Shown here piece by piece: positions 1-13,520 of a stretch of 64,000 nt of DNA; positions within the stretch are counted from its first letter, which is position 1, and each line of letters opens with the position of its first letter. A program made the translations under genes and the position numbers. The stretch covers positions 4,712,001 to 4,776,000 of the forward strand of contig NC_039506.1 in the NCBI RefSeq assembly GCF_003672135.1, in the 5' to 3' direction. The DNA is from Ooceraea biroi. Lineage: Eukaryota; Arthropoda; Insecta; Hymenoptera; Formicidae. Under the pieces are notes generated by a model. The model did not search any database. It saw only the letters and a list, made by a program, of their open reading frames with translations, and was not told where the DNA came from.

Positions 1-1680
1 CGCGCCTGAAATTCGTTTCGGTGAGAACAACTCTAATATAGACGTTAAAAGCTATATCGATTCTGAGAAGCTCGCGTGACGACTTCCGCTCTTTCTGACC
101 ATCCATGTTCGCCACCCCGCCGTTATCCGTCGCCGGCTAGAAATACGTACACCAGACGCTGATGACAGGTCGGGACCTTTCCGCTCATAAATTCGCTTAG
201 CGGTCACTTAATCTCCGCGCGTTTTCGTGCCATTAAAGGGATATTGGCGCCTCGTCGAAATTTAGCGCCGAATCCCGGCATCACGCGTCGTTACGACGAA
301 CCTGTCGCGTTGGGATGTTATTATCGGATATTATTTTCTCAGGAGCGAGACGCCATCGGGAAGGAGCCATGAGCGTCGAGACGCGAGAAAGAGTCATGTA
401 ACGACTGTCTTGAGTTTTATACTTTGCACGACGACAGAAAACTGCAAGTAATTTAAACTATAACATATCGAAAAACAATTTTATCAATGTTAAAAGAATA
501 ATTGTTTGATAAATACATAGAGCTACATTTGTACTCTACGAAATTTTCAGAGAGAATTGAAATAAAAAATATTAGTCTGTCTCTTTCTATTTCTTTTAGC
601 TTTCCTACTATTTTTCAACCTATTTTTAGAAAGTAATATATTGTTTATGTCGAATATAAATTTAACAATAAAATTGGCACGACTAACACAGACGATTTTA
701 TCGCTGATATGATTTAAACTATTTACGATTTCTTTATAGAAAAATCTTGTCGGCGCCCATGGCGTTGACCCGCTCGGAATAGCACGCGCACGCGAGACAC
801 CGATTGTAGGACGAGCCTTTATAGCCCGTAAATCTATTCTGTCACTACGATCTTTCGATCCCCTTTTCTTTCTCCAGCGAAACTAATAGTGGCCTCCCGC
901 GCAAGTTTAGCGCCGAACCATGACTACGAAAAAGAAAAAGAGAAAGAGATTTAATACATCTTATTACACTAGAAAAGTTACAGCGTACGTATATTCCTTA
1001 TAACAGAATTACTTTACATCCTTGAGCATCCAGAACAGAACGTAACATTTGAACTTTATTTCTTCCTCTAAGTAAATAAAACAGAGAAATACAATCTTCG
1101 TAGTAATTTTCATTAATATAGGATACGTAAAGAGAGAAAAGTATTGCAGAAATGCACTAGTAATAAGAACCTGTCAATAACGCTCAAGATACTCCGCGAG
1201 ACTGATTCTTTTTTTCGAAAAATGTAAGTATAACATATGCACGTCAAATCTGAAGAGTTAATAGAAAAGGCGGTAATGATGGAATATCCTGTGAAGACAG
1301 ACGGGATATTATATGTCTGTAAATCATTGAATGGCAAGTAGATAATAACTTCACGAAGCTATCAGGATGAATAATCTAAATTGTATTTTCTGTTTTAATT
1401 ATCTTTTACTGCAACAGTTGCGCTAGAATTTAATAAGACGATATCAATCGCGTTAAATAAAAAAAACAGTATTATATGCTGTGAGAACGTTTTCAAAAGG
1501 ATTAACTTGTATCTTGGACCTAATGAATTACATTGTAAAGATTTCTATGGGAAATGAAAAAGAAATTTAATTCAATAAATCTCTAATAAGAGTCTACTTT
1601 TTTTCTATCTTAATTTCTTTTTTACAAAAAATAGTAAAAAATAAATTATATTGAGCATTCATAGAGATCAGACATATCAC
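1..1680. other. Non-coding, no gene recognised
   Basis: CpG-containing sequence at the left edge passes into AT-rich DNA. The only open frame of note is a short antisense one at 1113-1337, with no recognisable domain. I see no splice-bounded coding block, tRNA-like structure or long repeat. It could be intron or upstream sequence of a gene outside the window. Confidence 0.5.
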
Positions 1681-1689
1681 CATGTCTGA

Positions 1690-2280
1690 CCATCACGTCT
1701 GTATTCACTTATCGACCATTCGCAGGAGTGAGTCTTCCGTGTCGAGCTTGCGAGCGAGACGAAAGTGACGCTTTCACGGTTGAGTTGGGCGCATCGATAC
1801 AGTATCGGCAGTAGCCATAAGTTCAACGGTGGTCGACCAAGAAAATGAGAGCAGAGAGAGAGGGAGGGAGAGAGAAAGAGAGAAAGGAAAAAAGGAAATC
1901 GGGTCGTGTCACGTTTCGCGTTTCCTCTCGCCTTCGCAGCTTCGAAGCGTACTCGGTGTTCGTCGTGGTCACACTTGCGCACGAAGCTGCAGCAGCAGCA
2001 GCGGAAGGATTGGCAACGGTCACTGGTCGCTCCACTCCGGTGCCCCTTTTTCGTTGCCCCGCGGCACAGCACGACGTCGGGTAACCTTTACTTAGCGTAC
2101 ACTCTTCCACGGGAAGGCAAAAACCCAGCCGAACGGGCGTGACTCTCAAAACATCAGAGGCCCCGGCGCCCGCCTCGCGGGAGCGCCGTTCCTCTCACCC
2201 CGCGGCTGTTTCTTCTTCTCTCCCTCGCAATCACCCCGAGGCGTCCCTGGCCCGAGATGCAACGAAACGTAAAAACGTAA
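1690..2280. other. CpG-rich island with GA-rich simple repeat
   Basis: A purine-rich GA repeat (about 1848-1900) is followed by GC-rich, CpG-dense sequence with a short CAG run near 1988-2003. Open frames occur on both strands here, as expected of stop-poor GC-rich DNA, and their translations are Arg/Ser-rich low complexity without domains. It may be a promoter or 5' UTR island, but no start can be assigned. Confidence 0.4.
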
Positions 2281-2696
2281 AAATAAAATGGAGGGATTAT
2301 AGAATAAAATGTAATGAATTGCACACGGAGACCGTGTCGGAGACCGCAGATATCATTTTTGGAGTCCTCTTCTTGTTCATTGAACGGGAACAGTGTTAAA
2401 AGAGAGGTATTTGCCTCTCTATTTTATGTAATATTGTATATTATTATTTGCTTGCTAAGATTTTGCGAATGACAAAATCGTCATTAGCGTGAATTGTGTT
2501 CATGTATATTAAAACAGTTTAATAAAAAAAACTTTAATAAAAATCATCAGACGTACGTCTTATTTGATAAAAAAGATTTCAATCTGGCAAAAAATTCTAC
2601 AACGTATCTTTATTAAATAATGAGTTTAAATTATTTTTGTAATACTTTGCGTTACATTACTATTACAATGTAACAATAAATATCTCTTTAATTTTA
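2281..2696. other. AT-rich spacer, nothing recognised
   Basis: AT-rich sequence between two GC-rich islands. I see no coding, RNA or repeat signal. Confidence 0.4.
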
Positions 2697-3600
2697 TTGC
2701 TTTCAGTGACAACGTTTGGTGTGACGTCGAGAAGTCTTACTCCATCTACTCCACGCGAACAGGCTTATGAGCCCCAGTTAAGGGCGCTTAGGTTGGCCGG
2801 GATTAAAAGCGGCACATATTTGCATTCGGCTGAACACGCGAACAAAGAGGTGGCGCGACAGGGATTCTCGGAGGGACGTAAAAGCGCGAAGGAGGAAGAA
2901 GACGAGCGGAAAACGATGGGAGGGATGGTGGTGCCTACCGTCACGAGAATCGCCGCTAATAGCCGCTTAAATGTGAAAGTAGTAAACCCGCAAGAGTGGT
3001 ACGTGCTCCCCGCGTTGCCCTATAAGAGGCCCTATCCTAGCTGAGGGGAGTCGCCGGCACCCGAGTGTCGGTAGTCGTAAAAATTCCTGAAGAACGCGGC
3101 GAAACAGAAGACCCCTGGACTCTCGTTCTCCAGTTCTCCTCATCCTCTTGCTCTCCTCTGCCCTTCACCCCGTCCCTTTGCCGGGACTTTTCTGCTGCAC
3201 CGCCACAGTTTTCTTCCTCTCTCCGAGTGTTCCTTTTTTCCGGCCGGAGGAAAGACAGAGAAGGAGAGCGGTGCATCGCGGTGCAGAGTAAACGTACGTA
3301 ACGCGACGTAACGCCACGTAACGAACGTAATTACGCGCGCCAGTCCCTCGTACGCGATAACCTGTTAATCCCTACCCTAGCTGGCTTTCCTCGGACAGGA
3401 GGGCACGTATCGGCCAGCTCTGCGCGAGTAAAGGCTCTCTTTCTCACTCATTCTCTCTTTCTCTCCCTTTCCCTTAGTGGACCGTGTTCAAAGTGGAGTC
3501 TGCTGGCAGGTTGTAAAATCAGCCTAACGCGTCGTTAAATTACGAGGCTGCTCCGCGGGACCGCGCGACGGGGAAAAAGGATGGCCCGTGAGATGCCGCC
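2697..3600. other. CpG-rich island, unassigned open frame
   Basis: A 115-residue open frame (2697-3044, + strand) overlaps a pyrimidine tract ending in CAG, so it could be part of a spliced exon. Its translation is charged in the middle and matches no family I know. CT-rich and ACGTAACG-like repeated bits follow (3295-3330). Coding status is undecided. Confidence 0.3.
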
Positions 3601-6600
3601 GATTAAACGTTCTGCCGCGCGGCCGCACGCTTGTCCTTCATGCTCGTTCGTTCTTGCGGCGTTCCGCACGTACGATTGTTCGACGGTCTTCTTTACGCAG
3701 CATGCCACTCGCGTCACGTGGAAATCAAACGCAAATCGGATCTACGGAGCCGCATCTTCTGCGGATTTGTGAGGAGCGCGGTAGTCATCAAGTAGTTGCG
3801 GTAGGCGCTAGTCAGACAGATCTAAAAATTCTGCGCCGCTTTACCGATCTTGTATGTGCTCTTGTGCATATGATATTATATTTATTTAATTATTTAAACA
3901 AGATTTCGTAGAAAGATCTAAAAGAAAATCTAATGTATATATAATAACATGTAAAATAATGTGCAATAAAATATGCAATAAGCGGAAATACAAAATAAAT
4001 CCCATAGTGTGTTATTCTTCTTGCAGCAGTCATCTTTGCTAACTCGCATTCGGGTGTGAGCACATCCGTGCGGTTTTCTGCAAAACCGTAAAAGTCTGAA
4101 AAGTGAGCAACCAAAGTTCCTGTTACGATGCTCGCGGTCGACGTCGCTCCTCGCCATACAGCCTAACTTTATCTCTCCGGCAGATCGTATAAGGTCAGAT
4201 CTGCTTTGTATCCTTCGTTGATCACCCACGCCTAGGCCCGCAGCCATTGTTCGGCGTAGGAAGGCCGTTTCTCGAGCGAACAGGTTCGCATTAAGGCGAG
4301 GAATCCCAAGTTTCCTGGAAACCACTTGACGATGTGACGCGCGGCCTCTCGAATCGTGATCCTCACGCCATTCGACGTGGTGCATCTATCGCGCCGAGAT
4401 TCGAGATTAGCCGTATCGGATAACAGCTCTCCAGCTCTCCTGGGCAGCTGCTGACTGCCCACCTGAGCGTGATCGAGTTAGAAATGGGTGCTCACGAACC
4501 TGTGACCTCCTTCGGAATTTCGCCATCGAACCTAAGTTCAAGTTGTGATCTTATTTCCATTGAACAATGATACGTTACACAAGCTAATTCTGGACCCTAC
4601 GTTCTGCGGATCTTAATTCTAATGACAGATTCTCTTAAAAGGGTGCAGTCGATTTGCATTTAGCGAGAGTATCGAGACACTGGCATCTTCCAAATTATAA
4701 GAGATCGCGAAAGATTGCATTTATGTCCATCCAATGAAATTCTCATTCTCATATACCTAAAGAATTTATAATAGAATCATTTTGAGAAGATGGATAGCAG
4801 TTTGGTATGCATCTTACGCGCTTAAGTAAACGAGAAAAGACCGAAAAATGTCGGTCGAGAAGAAGGGTAGGAAGAGAATTCTTGAGACAGGAAATCGTGC
4901 TTTCTGTTGAACGAAGAGTGCCGCCTCTCCATGCTCGCTCTACGACAAAATGGGATCCGCGCCAAGAATGCAAAGCGATTAGAAGGATGCACGTATACAC
5001 GTACATATCGGTGCTTTTTGCGATGCTACTAAACCCACATGCATGCACATACACACACGCGACACGACACAAATAAGGCAAAGAAATACTCGCATCGATA
5101 AAGTCGCCGAGTTTATCCAGTCGAGCGAGGAAACGCTGCGATTCTTCGTCGTCATCCTTATTGCCTTCCACTGGCGATGATGGTTTTGCGGTTGCCGATT
5201 CAGACCGGCGACTCATCGTCGAAAGCGAGAGTGGGTATTGCATTTCAATGTTAATTATGCTGCGGATTTAAATAAACGAACAAACGATTAAAAGTGGTTC
5301 ATTAGTACAAGCTCAGCAAATTGGTTCGCCATCTCGAAAAACTATGCCATTTACATTACAATTAAGATTTTTACAAAGTGATTGGAATAACCTTCTGATG
5401 ATACATAAATCTTCTCGCCAGAATCCAACGTAACTCCGACAAAATGTAATGTAGAAAGCTTTCTTCGTTTCCTATCTTTAAAATTTGTTATATGTTAAAC
5501 TATTACTGTAATAATCAAAATTGTTTTGCTAAATTACATGCGACGATTTCAGAAATTAATCCTTTAAAAGAAATTTTGATCTCACAGATTGTTTATATAT
5601 CTAATATTACAATATGCTATTTGCATATTGTTGTAAATTGCGTTTTCACAATTTAAATTGTTCTTCTGCATTATTTTATTTCATATCTTTTCAATCGCAT
5701 TTATATCCTGTTTTTATTTCTATTTCAATATTTCCATGCCTGGAAACATAGCCTGGGAACAAACTTTATGCCATCGTAAGAGCGGAAAGTGCGAAAAGAT
5801 GTAACGAAGAAAAACGGACCTCACGAGAGACCACGGGTCACTATTACAGGTTAACGATCCTCAGCAAGAACTGCGGCAAACCGCTACAGTAAATCGCTAT
5901 CGGAGTTGTTGTAAAGGATACCCCGCGTTCACCTATCCGCCGATAGGCCGCGGAACGCGTTCGGTGTTAGAGCGGCAAGGAATGGCACGCAGCAAGGGGC
6001 AACACGAGCCGGAGGAGGCAAGATTAGGGCCGGTGCACCTGCGCCCGGCGTTGGTATAATCGTACATTAAGTGCCTCTAATCCGATAAGAAATTGACTGA
6101 CAAATCGCCCTACTCCGGCGTACTTACACATGTACTTGCGTACACACGTATACGCACGCTCGGTACCAGCATCCACGCGACGCCGCTCCGACAGTCGGCC
6201 GAAAGAGAGAGTAAAACTTAATGTCAGTCGGTTCTCTATAAGATTTCCCAAGAAACTCTACGCATTAGTTGCGAATCTACACGTTTTCTCGGCTGGATCA
6301 AACGCGTTCGGCATGTGCAAGTTGGAGAACGGAAAGTAGTCTCCCAACGTATAATTCCGCAAATGTGTAGAAAAAAAGGATATAAGCGTGCATGTATTAC
6401 ATGACGCACGTATCCATTACACGGTGAAAATATTCACCATACGTAATTCCGCCCCAGGTTGTAATTAAGCGAATAAACGTATTGCGGTTCGCGTTTAACG
6501 TATCGACTGTTAACCCCCGTCTGAGAATGGTATTTGAAAGGTGGAATCACATGTTCCTAGGGACCGGAACGGAATTGAGCAATAACATGATCTGATCAGA

Positions 6601-7099
6601 GAAAAGTGGCGCATCTCGATATGATTAAGCACTAATGATAAAATGTACAAACTATGTCCATGGATAGGACATATAGCCCGCAGCGAGGAGAGTATAAGCA
6701 GGAGAAATGGTTTCTACGTCCCACCATTCTCCGGGCAATTTAGCAGAAAGAAAAGAAATATCATACGTAAAGATTGATTGACGTAGGCGATCATGACTCC
6801 TACCTTATTCACCGGAGAAGCGCCAACTGGTCGCCAGCGAAAAATTCAACGTGTCACCCACTTTACACTTCCTCACTGGTCAATTCGGACGGTGACCCCC
6901 TCTCGCTCACGCGCTCAACTCCACTGTCATTTCCGCCTGGCGGGACGCTCGCCGTTCACGCGCTCACTTTTTCCGGCGTCGCTCGCTTCGACCCGCGTGA
7001 CCTATTCGCGACCAACCCCGTTTCAGTGGATCTATTAAATTATTATCATCGAACGTGATGATAACCGAGTCAAAACAATTTCGCGTGTCTCAAAAAAAG
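3601..7099. other. Non-coding, no gene recognised
   Basis: Mixed-composition DNA with overlapping short open frames on both strands around 3930-5240 and 6024-6340. None shows a domain, coding-like codon use or consistent splice boundaries, and no repeat family was identified. Confidence 0.4.
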
Positions 7100-8250
7100 T
7101 GATTGGCCGCCCGATGAAAAGTCTCTCTTCCGATTTTATACGAATTTGCGTTCAATTCCCAAGGCGACACCTCCGAAGTTAATCGTCCTGACAATCCAAC
7201 GCCTCTCCCTCCTTTTCTGTCTCTCTTTATCTTTGGCCTTGGTAGCCCACCTGTCTTCCCGTTACCACCTCCTCGAGCGGAATCCCGCGATCGCAAGGGG
7301 AGCTAACCGGGACCCCCGATGACGATCAAGGTGTCACCTTGACGAGGCGCTATTAGGAATCGTGCCGGTGGGAGTTCGTCAAGAGGGAGATCTCGCGATG
7401 GCTCGAGCCTATGGTCTCGGGAGAACTGACAGCGGCCTCCGCTCACCGGAGTAAGGTACACCCTACTACTACTACTAGTACTACTACTATTGCTGCTTCA
7501 CCACCACAGCTGCTGGTGCTACTTCTCCACCACCACTACTACCACTACTACTAATGTCAGCGATTCGCGCGGGATCGCTCTCCCTCTTTCCGCGGTCTCG
7601 GTCGACTCGTTTCGCTCTCCAGCTAGGCATATATCCCTCGCTCCCTGTCGCCCTCCTGTATCCCTCTCTCCATCCCGTACCAACCCGCAGCCACACGTAT
7701 TCCGCCTTTCTCTCCCTCATTCCTCTCGTTCGCTTCACTCGCGCCGACCGTACCTTCCTCTTCTCTCGCTTTCTCTCTCTCTCTCGCCCTCTCTCTCGCT
7801 CTTTCCCTTGGTGCAACTCTCTCGGCCGACCAACTGAACGTCCTTCTTACTACACGCGAACGGCGCACCCACATGCGCTCGCCTCGGTCCCGTCGCTCGT
7901 GTTCGCACGCCGGTATCGGCGACATGTGTGGAAGCCGGGGCACGCGTGTACGCGCATCCCGCGCGGCGTGTAAGAACGCTGGGGATGCTGCGGTAGAGAC
8001 TACTGCGTCGTCGGTGTCTGCCGTTGCTGCTGCCGCCGCCGACTGCAAAGACGGCTCTCGTGGGACCAACAGGTTGCACCGCGCTTTCTCACACCCTTTT
8101 TTCGCGCACCGGGATGCCGTCAGTGACGTCCTATCGACGCTTAAGCCCGTAGCTGTAATGGATTTCTCATCTACCAGCGAAAGCGCATTCACACGATTTT
8201 GCGATCACACGGATGCAGTAACAACAATGAAGAAACACGATTAATTATTT
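7100..8250. other. CpG-rich island with dense simple repeats
   Basis: A GC-rich block holding a trinucleotide tract (CTA/CAC/CTG-like, 7463-7553) and a CT-rich stretch (about 7640-7810). Many overlapping frames are open on both strands, including 7873-8244 (+) and 7623-8192 (-). Translations are Ser/Arg/Ala-rich and of low complexity. The pattern fits a promoter or 5' UTR island better than protein-coding sequence. Confidence 0.45.
7463..7553. repeat. Imperfect trinucleotide repeat (CTA/CAC/CTG)
   Basis: About 90 bases of imperfect trinucleotide units, with CTA runs at both ends and CAC and CTG units between. One frame would give Thr/His runs, but no supported gene covers it. Confidence 0.8.
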
Positions 8251-10200
8251 TGTTATTTTATTATTTATTTGTGTACGCAATCAGTTTGCGTACTTTGCTG
8301 TCTCACTAGCGTGCAAAATTGGAATAATCGTCGTACTCGGCTACAATTGAAGTGGACGTGCGTTTCATGAATACTCGTTTTAACAGAGTCATAGGAAACA
8401 TCAGCAAGTAGGAATTGAAGTCTTGAGCTGATTATGTTGCGCGTGCCATCTGATTACTTGATCAGTTTTGGACATTCTGCCGTCTCACTAGCCTTAGGCC
8501 AGGATTACACGTTAGACGTCTGACTTCGCGAAAAATTCGTTCCATGTGTGATCTATACTAAACGTCAGATTAGATCAAGTTGATGAAAATACCTGAGGTT
8601 GATTATTTATTTATTTACATACTGGACCAGCTCTAACGTCTCGAGGCTTCACCTAGCCTCCAGGCTAGGATTACATGTGTCCCGAATAAGTTGAATCCGA
8701 CTGATCCGTGCCAAACGTCAAAACTAATTAAGTGGATTGAAATATCGCGGGGTTGGTTGTAGCTTATCGTATCGTACGCGCTCGATCTTGTATCTGCTAG
8801 ATTTACTACGGTATACTTGATCAGGGGGTTCCAGTATCCCGCTATTTTACATAGTCTTGAAACTGTATGAGAAAATCGTTAGGTAGTTCAACGTCGTCAA
8901 ACATGTCGAACTAAACTATGGAATTACGACGAGCATGTTATAATCATCCATACTTTATTTAAATACGCGTTCGGTTCTCACGTTTGTCAGGAAGTTGTCG
9001 GAAAATTTCGCAGGTACATGCACTCAATGTATAATAACTAAATGACTATTCCTAGCTATCCCTTTCTATTGACACTGCTGCGAAAGCAAACCGCTTGATA
9101 GCTCAGAGCTGCAGCAACACCTTCAACAAAAAAAAAACTGAATCATAGCTAGAGAGACTATGGTTGCAGACACGCCCTGCGGTCGGGAGAATATCGGGGT
9201 GTGACGGGTATAAGCGGTAGTCGTAGCCTGTGCCTCTCTGTGCCTATTTCGAGTAGTCATTATTACCATAGTTGTACGCTGCAACCGGTTAAGAGGTTCA
9301 GTAGAGCATTAAGCTATCTTGTCGTCGATATCACCGATCGAAAGAAGAAGCAAAAGGAATCGCATACTCTTGACAACTTGTTCCTGCGAGACGCAAGACA
9401 ATATGCCTTAATCTTAATCTGTCGTTAATAATATTGTTGATATCTAATATGTCAGAAAAATCAATAAAAGACTATAAACTGTCCAGTTTTTTCCTTTCAC
9501 CAAAGGTTTTATCATAATTCTATGTTTCCAGAATTTTGTATATTTGTTGAAATAAAATTGATGACTTTTCTTCATTATTGTGTAAAAATTTCATATGTAC
9601 TTCCACACACATAGTTTGCAAAGATTCGTCCAACACACTTCTTTGGCGAGGAACTCGTGATTATGCTCATTATCACAGCATCACACCAGAATGTAATTTC
9701 AAATATAATTGCGGACACCTGACGAGAGCAGTTTCAGCAAGGACGATTGTAGGCTTGTCGTGCCACGTGCTAAGAAAATTAAGTAAATTGTTTATATGTG
9801 TATGTGTGCGGCGCGAGGAAAATAGAAAAACGTGCCATACGTTTTAATTCGCCATAATTTCAATTCGTTGCTATCTAATAAAAGAAATCGCAAATATTAT
9901 TAATCAAATTTTTTAACGAATTTTAATTTCTTTCATAACACTATATGAAGTATTTACTTTATATTTTATTTTAAAATTTACAACGACCACGCATTATATA
10001 CGATTATATCAAAGCCGTTATTTGTCAAATAAGATATCCAAATTTGAAGGCACATTATTTTTAACATGGGTATCAATTATATCAATTACATAATTGATAA
10101 AATTGATACTTATATATCGATAGCGATCAAATAAAAAATTATTTTTAACAATAGCATTATCGAAGTGAATCAAGATAATGTGATGTACCGAATACACGTG
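8251..10200. other. AT-rich DNA with weak diverged repeats
   Basis: No gene is recognised. Blocks near 8300, 8480 and 8640 share degraded versions of a sequence around GTCTCACTAGCC followed by AGGATTACA, at roughly 170-bp spacing. They look like remnants of an old tandem or dispersed repeat. The alignment was made by eye and is weak. Confidence 0.35.
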
Positions 10201-12464
10201 AGCGTATTCAGCAGCGAAAGATGCGATGATTCAGTGGCGAATCGAGATCGACCAAATCGAGTCGGCGCGGCGGTGGTCATTCGAAAGCCAGGTCCATTAC
10301 GTGCTCACGAGATAGATTTAGGTGGATCTTGCAAATGAGTCTCCGCCGTGCACTTGCCACTTTGTTTCCTGGGTCATAAATACACTCACGAAGTGGACGA
10401 GAAAGCTGATCGCGAGAGTGAGAGCGCGGGAACGAGAGGAAGGAAGACAGAGGGACGAATCGCAGGGGGAGAGAGGGACGAGGAAGGATTGGTCGAGGGG
10501 AACGACGCAGCATCGTATTTTCCGGCCGTTCATGCGGAATCGGCATGTCGCAGATATCGTTTCGCGACCTTCCTCTCTCGCGGTGGCGCGGCCCAGCCCA
10601 GGCATGGGTTGGGTTAACGGTGCACCACGTCGATATGTCGCTTCTTCTCTCGGTTCACAGAGTAAGGATACGGCGTTCGTCGCGGCACGTCCTTTTACGG
10701 TGCGCACGCTAAATCGTCAGAATATGCACCGATAGGCAAGGCGATGGGGCCGTTGTAACAACGGTGGTACCGTCGTCGTGCGGCCGCGCTTGCTTGCAAA
10801 AGAAGCCATTCATTATGTGCTGCCGCGACAGCGGTGGCAGCGGCGAATATGCGGTGAGGAGACACGCGCGATCATACAACGCACGTTCATTTTTAACGTG
10901 GCTAATTAATTCCGTTAAGCACGAACCACGTTTTCAGTTTCGGAGTCTTTAGCTTTTCGTGCTGTATTCTGATTTCTCGGTGTCTCGTATCGTTGTGGAT
11001 ATTCTGCGAAATATTTTGTCTTGCAAGTTGTTATTGTTTGTTATCTATTCTTATGTCAGAAAATTTATCTAATCTTTGGATCATGGTCTCTGAATACAAA
11101 TTTAAAATCCACTTATTCCTCAACGCTCGCATAAACCATTTTCTTTATCTTAATGTGAACGCGCTTTCGCAGTTCGTTCAAGCATTCTTCCAATGCTGTA
11201 ATATACATTCGGATTTAACATATAAATCGCGTAGATATAAACCACTCAGATTCATTTTGCGCGAGAATCACGATCCTGACGAGGAGACGGGATTTCCGAT
11301 TCGCGACAGGACGACGCTGCTCGCGATAATTCTCGATATTACTCCACGAGAAGACTCGCGTCTCCGTAATCTCCGCGGCGAGAAAAATCTCGCGCGTTGG
11401 AGGGGAACTCTGAATAGCGCAATAAAATTAGGCTACCATACATAATGCGTCCCGAGGTGCGCCACCGACAGACTCCCATACCTTCGCATTATCCCCGCGG
11501 TAATTCTCGGGTACGCGAAACGCATTAGTCATTTTCGCGTAGGACGAAGGGGGTGGCAAGGGGGAGGACGGAGAAGGGAAGCAGCAGGCGAAGGCAGAAA
11601 GAGAGAGAGAGACAGAGAGAGACAAGATGAGAAAAAAGAGGAAGAGAGAGGACCGACTTATATTCATCCACCTAATCCCCCTCGTGATGATCAAAGATCC
11701 CCGACCGTTGGCGGCAGCGTGGCTGCGGCAACAACGACCGCCACTACTGGATGCGCGCGAGTTTCTTCTGCAGCGTCGTTGCCGCCGCCGGTCGCCGGCA
11801 CGTCGTGCCGTGGGGTAATACAGAAACGATCCGTGCACTTCCGACGAGCGGGCGATTCACGTTTTCCGCGGCGCGGTGCGGCGGCTACTTGGGAGGTTGC
11901 GAGCCGGTTGAATTAACTTAAACCTAACGCCTCGTTTGCCGCAGCCCCGCAACTCCTCACCGTCAGTGTGCGTGCACGCGTGTCTACCCCTGCACGTGGA
12001 CGCACGCACACACGCGGAGAACGCGCGTCGCTGGTCCCTCGGCGGTGGCAGCGGCCGCGCGAGAGAGCCCACTCTGGACAGGGGGGGTAATAAAGCAACA
12101 AGACAATGACGGTGATTTACGCGGTCCTACGGCAAATGGGCTTACCCATAGGATTTTTGCGCGTGCAGCACGCGCGTCGGCGCGAGAGAAAGGTGGAGAA
12201 GCACCGCGCGCGATTTATTAATCTCGCCCGTGCGACACGCACGCAGATGCGACTCGAGCTCGGACCCGGCGCGGTATGGCACACCGCGATGGACGCGACG
12301 CGAGGCGACGCGACGAGACCAAGTGCTTGGTTGGGGGATTATATATTTAGCGCAGAATGCACGGCACATATATCTATCAACCTTTACGAATGGAGCTGGG
12401 AGTCTGTAGCGCACGCGATTACAATATTTTCCCCGTATCGTGCTAGGAAATTATTTTTTTCAGA
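10201..12464. other. CpG-rich islands, no gene recognised
   Basis: GC-rich blocks (10201-10960 and 11230-12330) with a GA repeat at 11595-11640. Open frames up to 150 residues exist on both strands, such as 10993-11445 and 12106-12525, but none shows a domain or a convincing exon boundary. Confidence 0.4.
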
Positions 12465-12824
12465 CATTTCTTCAGCCTTATATCACGCATTCGACGTTGT
12501 TAATGCAAATAATAATGCGGACTAACAGAGCTAAGATATTAATATTATTATATGTTATATTACATATATGTGGGTGTATTAAAATTAAATTAAAATTTAC
12601 TATGAAAGAGGATCACATTGGGTTTTGAAGAGATAAATTTAATAGCTGCAAAATTTTTGTAACGATGTCATTACTGGTAGTAGAAAATTGAGCCTTTTCA
12701 ATCGAGATACTGAATCGAGAACTGATGCGACATTAGTAAAGTTAGATATTTTTAATCTAACAAGGACGTAAAGCTATACGAGAGCCAATGCTATGGACTT
12801 AAATTATACTTGTTATCCTTGTGA
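12465..12824 (+). repeat. 360-bp direct repeat, copy A
   Basis: This block is repeated at 13142-13500 in the same orientation. Shared landmarks, in order, are the ATTTCTTCAG start, AATAATGCGGACTAACAGAG, TTACTATGAAAGAGGATCACAT, TTTTTAATCTAACAAGGACG and the TTAAATTATACTTGTTA end. Many substitutions and small gaps show that the duplication is not recent. No coding content is visible. Confidence 0.85.
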
Positions 12825-13141
12825 CTCACTATTATTAATATATGCATACGTTTACCTCGTGGATCGGCGATATTCGTACGTTAGTTAAGTTTGCTAATTC
12901 CTATAGAAACCTTGCGTACCCGTAAAGAAAACTAGATGCATGCAACGAATAATTCTTCATCCGCTTGTATAAACTACTGCGAAAGATTCGCTTTGGAATT
13001 TATTCCGTCATAAACATGTAATGGATACCGTCGTTTTGCTTTATAATAATGGATACACTATATAATAATATATTTCTTTTCTTTTGCTGGCAACGTTAGG
13101 TAAACACAAGGATGCGATGTATGCATCTCAAATGTTCCAGC

Positions 13142-13500
13142 CATTTCTTCAGTCTCATATCACGCTTTCGATGTTGTTAATGGAAATAATAATAATGCGG
13201 ACTAACAGAGATAAAATATTAATATATGTTATATTACATATGTGAGTATATTAAAATTAAATTAAAATTTACTATGAAAGAGGATCACATCGGGTTTTGG
13301 AGAGTACAAATTTAACAGCTGCAAAAGTTTTGTATACGATGTCATTACTCATAATAGAAAATTGAACCTTTTCAAATAAGATATTGAATCGAAAACTGCG
13401 ATAATATTAAAGTGACGCTAATATTTTTAATCTAACAAGGACGTAAAGCGATACGACAGCTAGTGCTATGGACTTAAATTATACTTGTTACCCTTGTGAC
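13142..13500 (+). repeat. 360-bp direct repeat, copy B
   Basis: Second copy of the 12465-12824 block, 677 bp downstream in the same orientation. Its 3' end carries an extra short duplication of the ATACTTGTTACCCTTG motif up to about 13520. Confidence 0.85.
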
Positions 13501-13520
13501 CTAATACTTGTTACCCTTGT

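Noticed and set aside
7487..8244. Overlapping frames of 100-190 codons on both strands
   Set aside because: They lie in CpG-rich, simple-repeat-rich DNA where stops are rare; translations are low-complexity Ser/Arg/Ala with no domain.
10277..12101. Several open frames of 60-150 codons on both strands
   Set aside because: Same composition effect; none has a recognisable motif or consistent splice sites.
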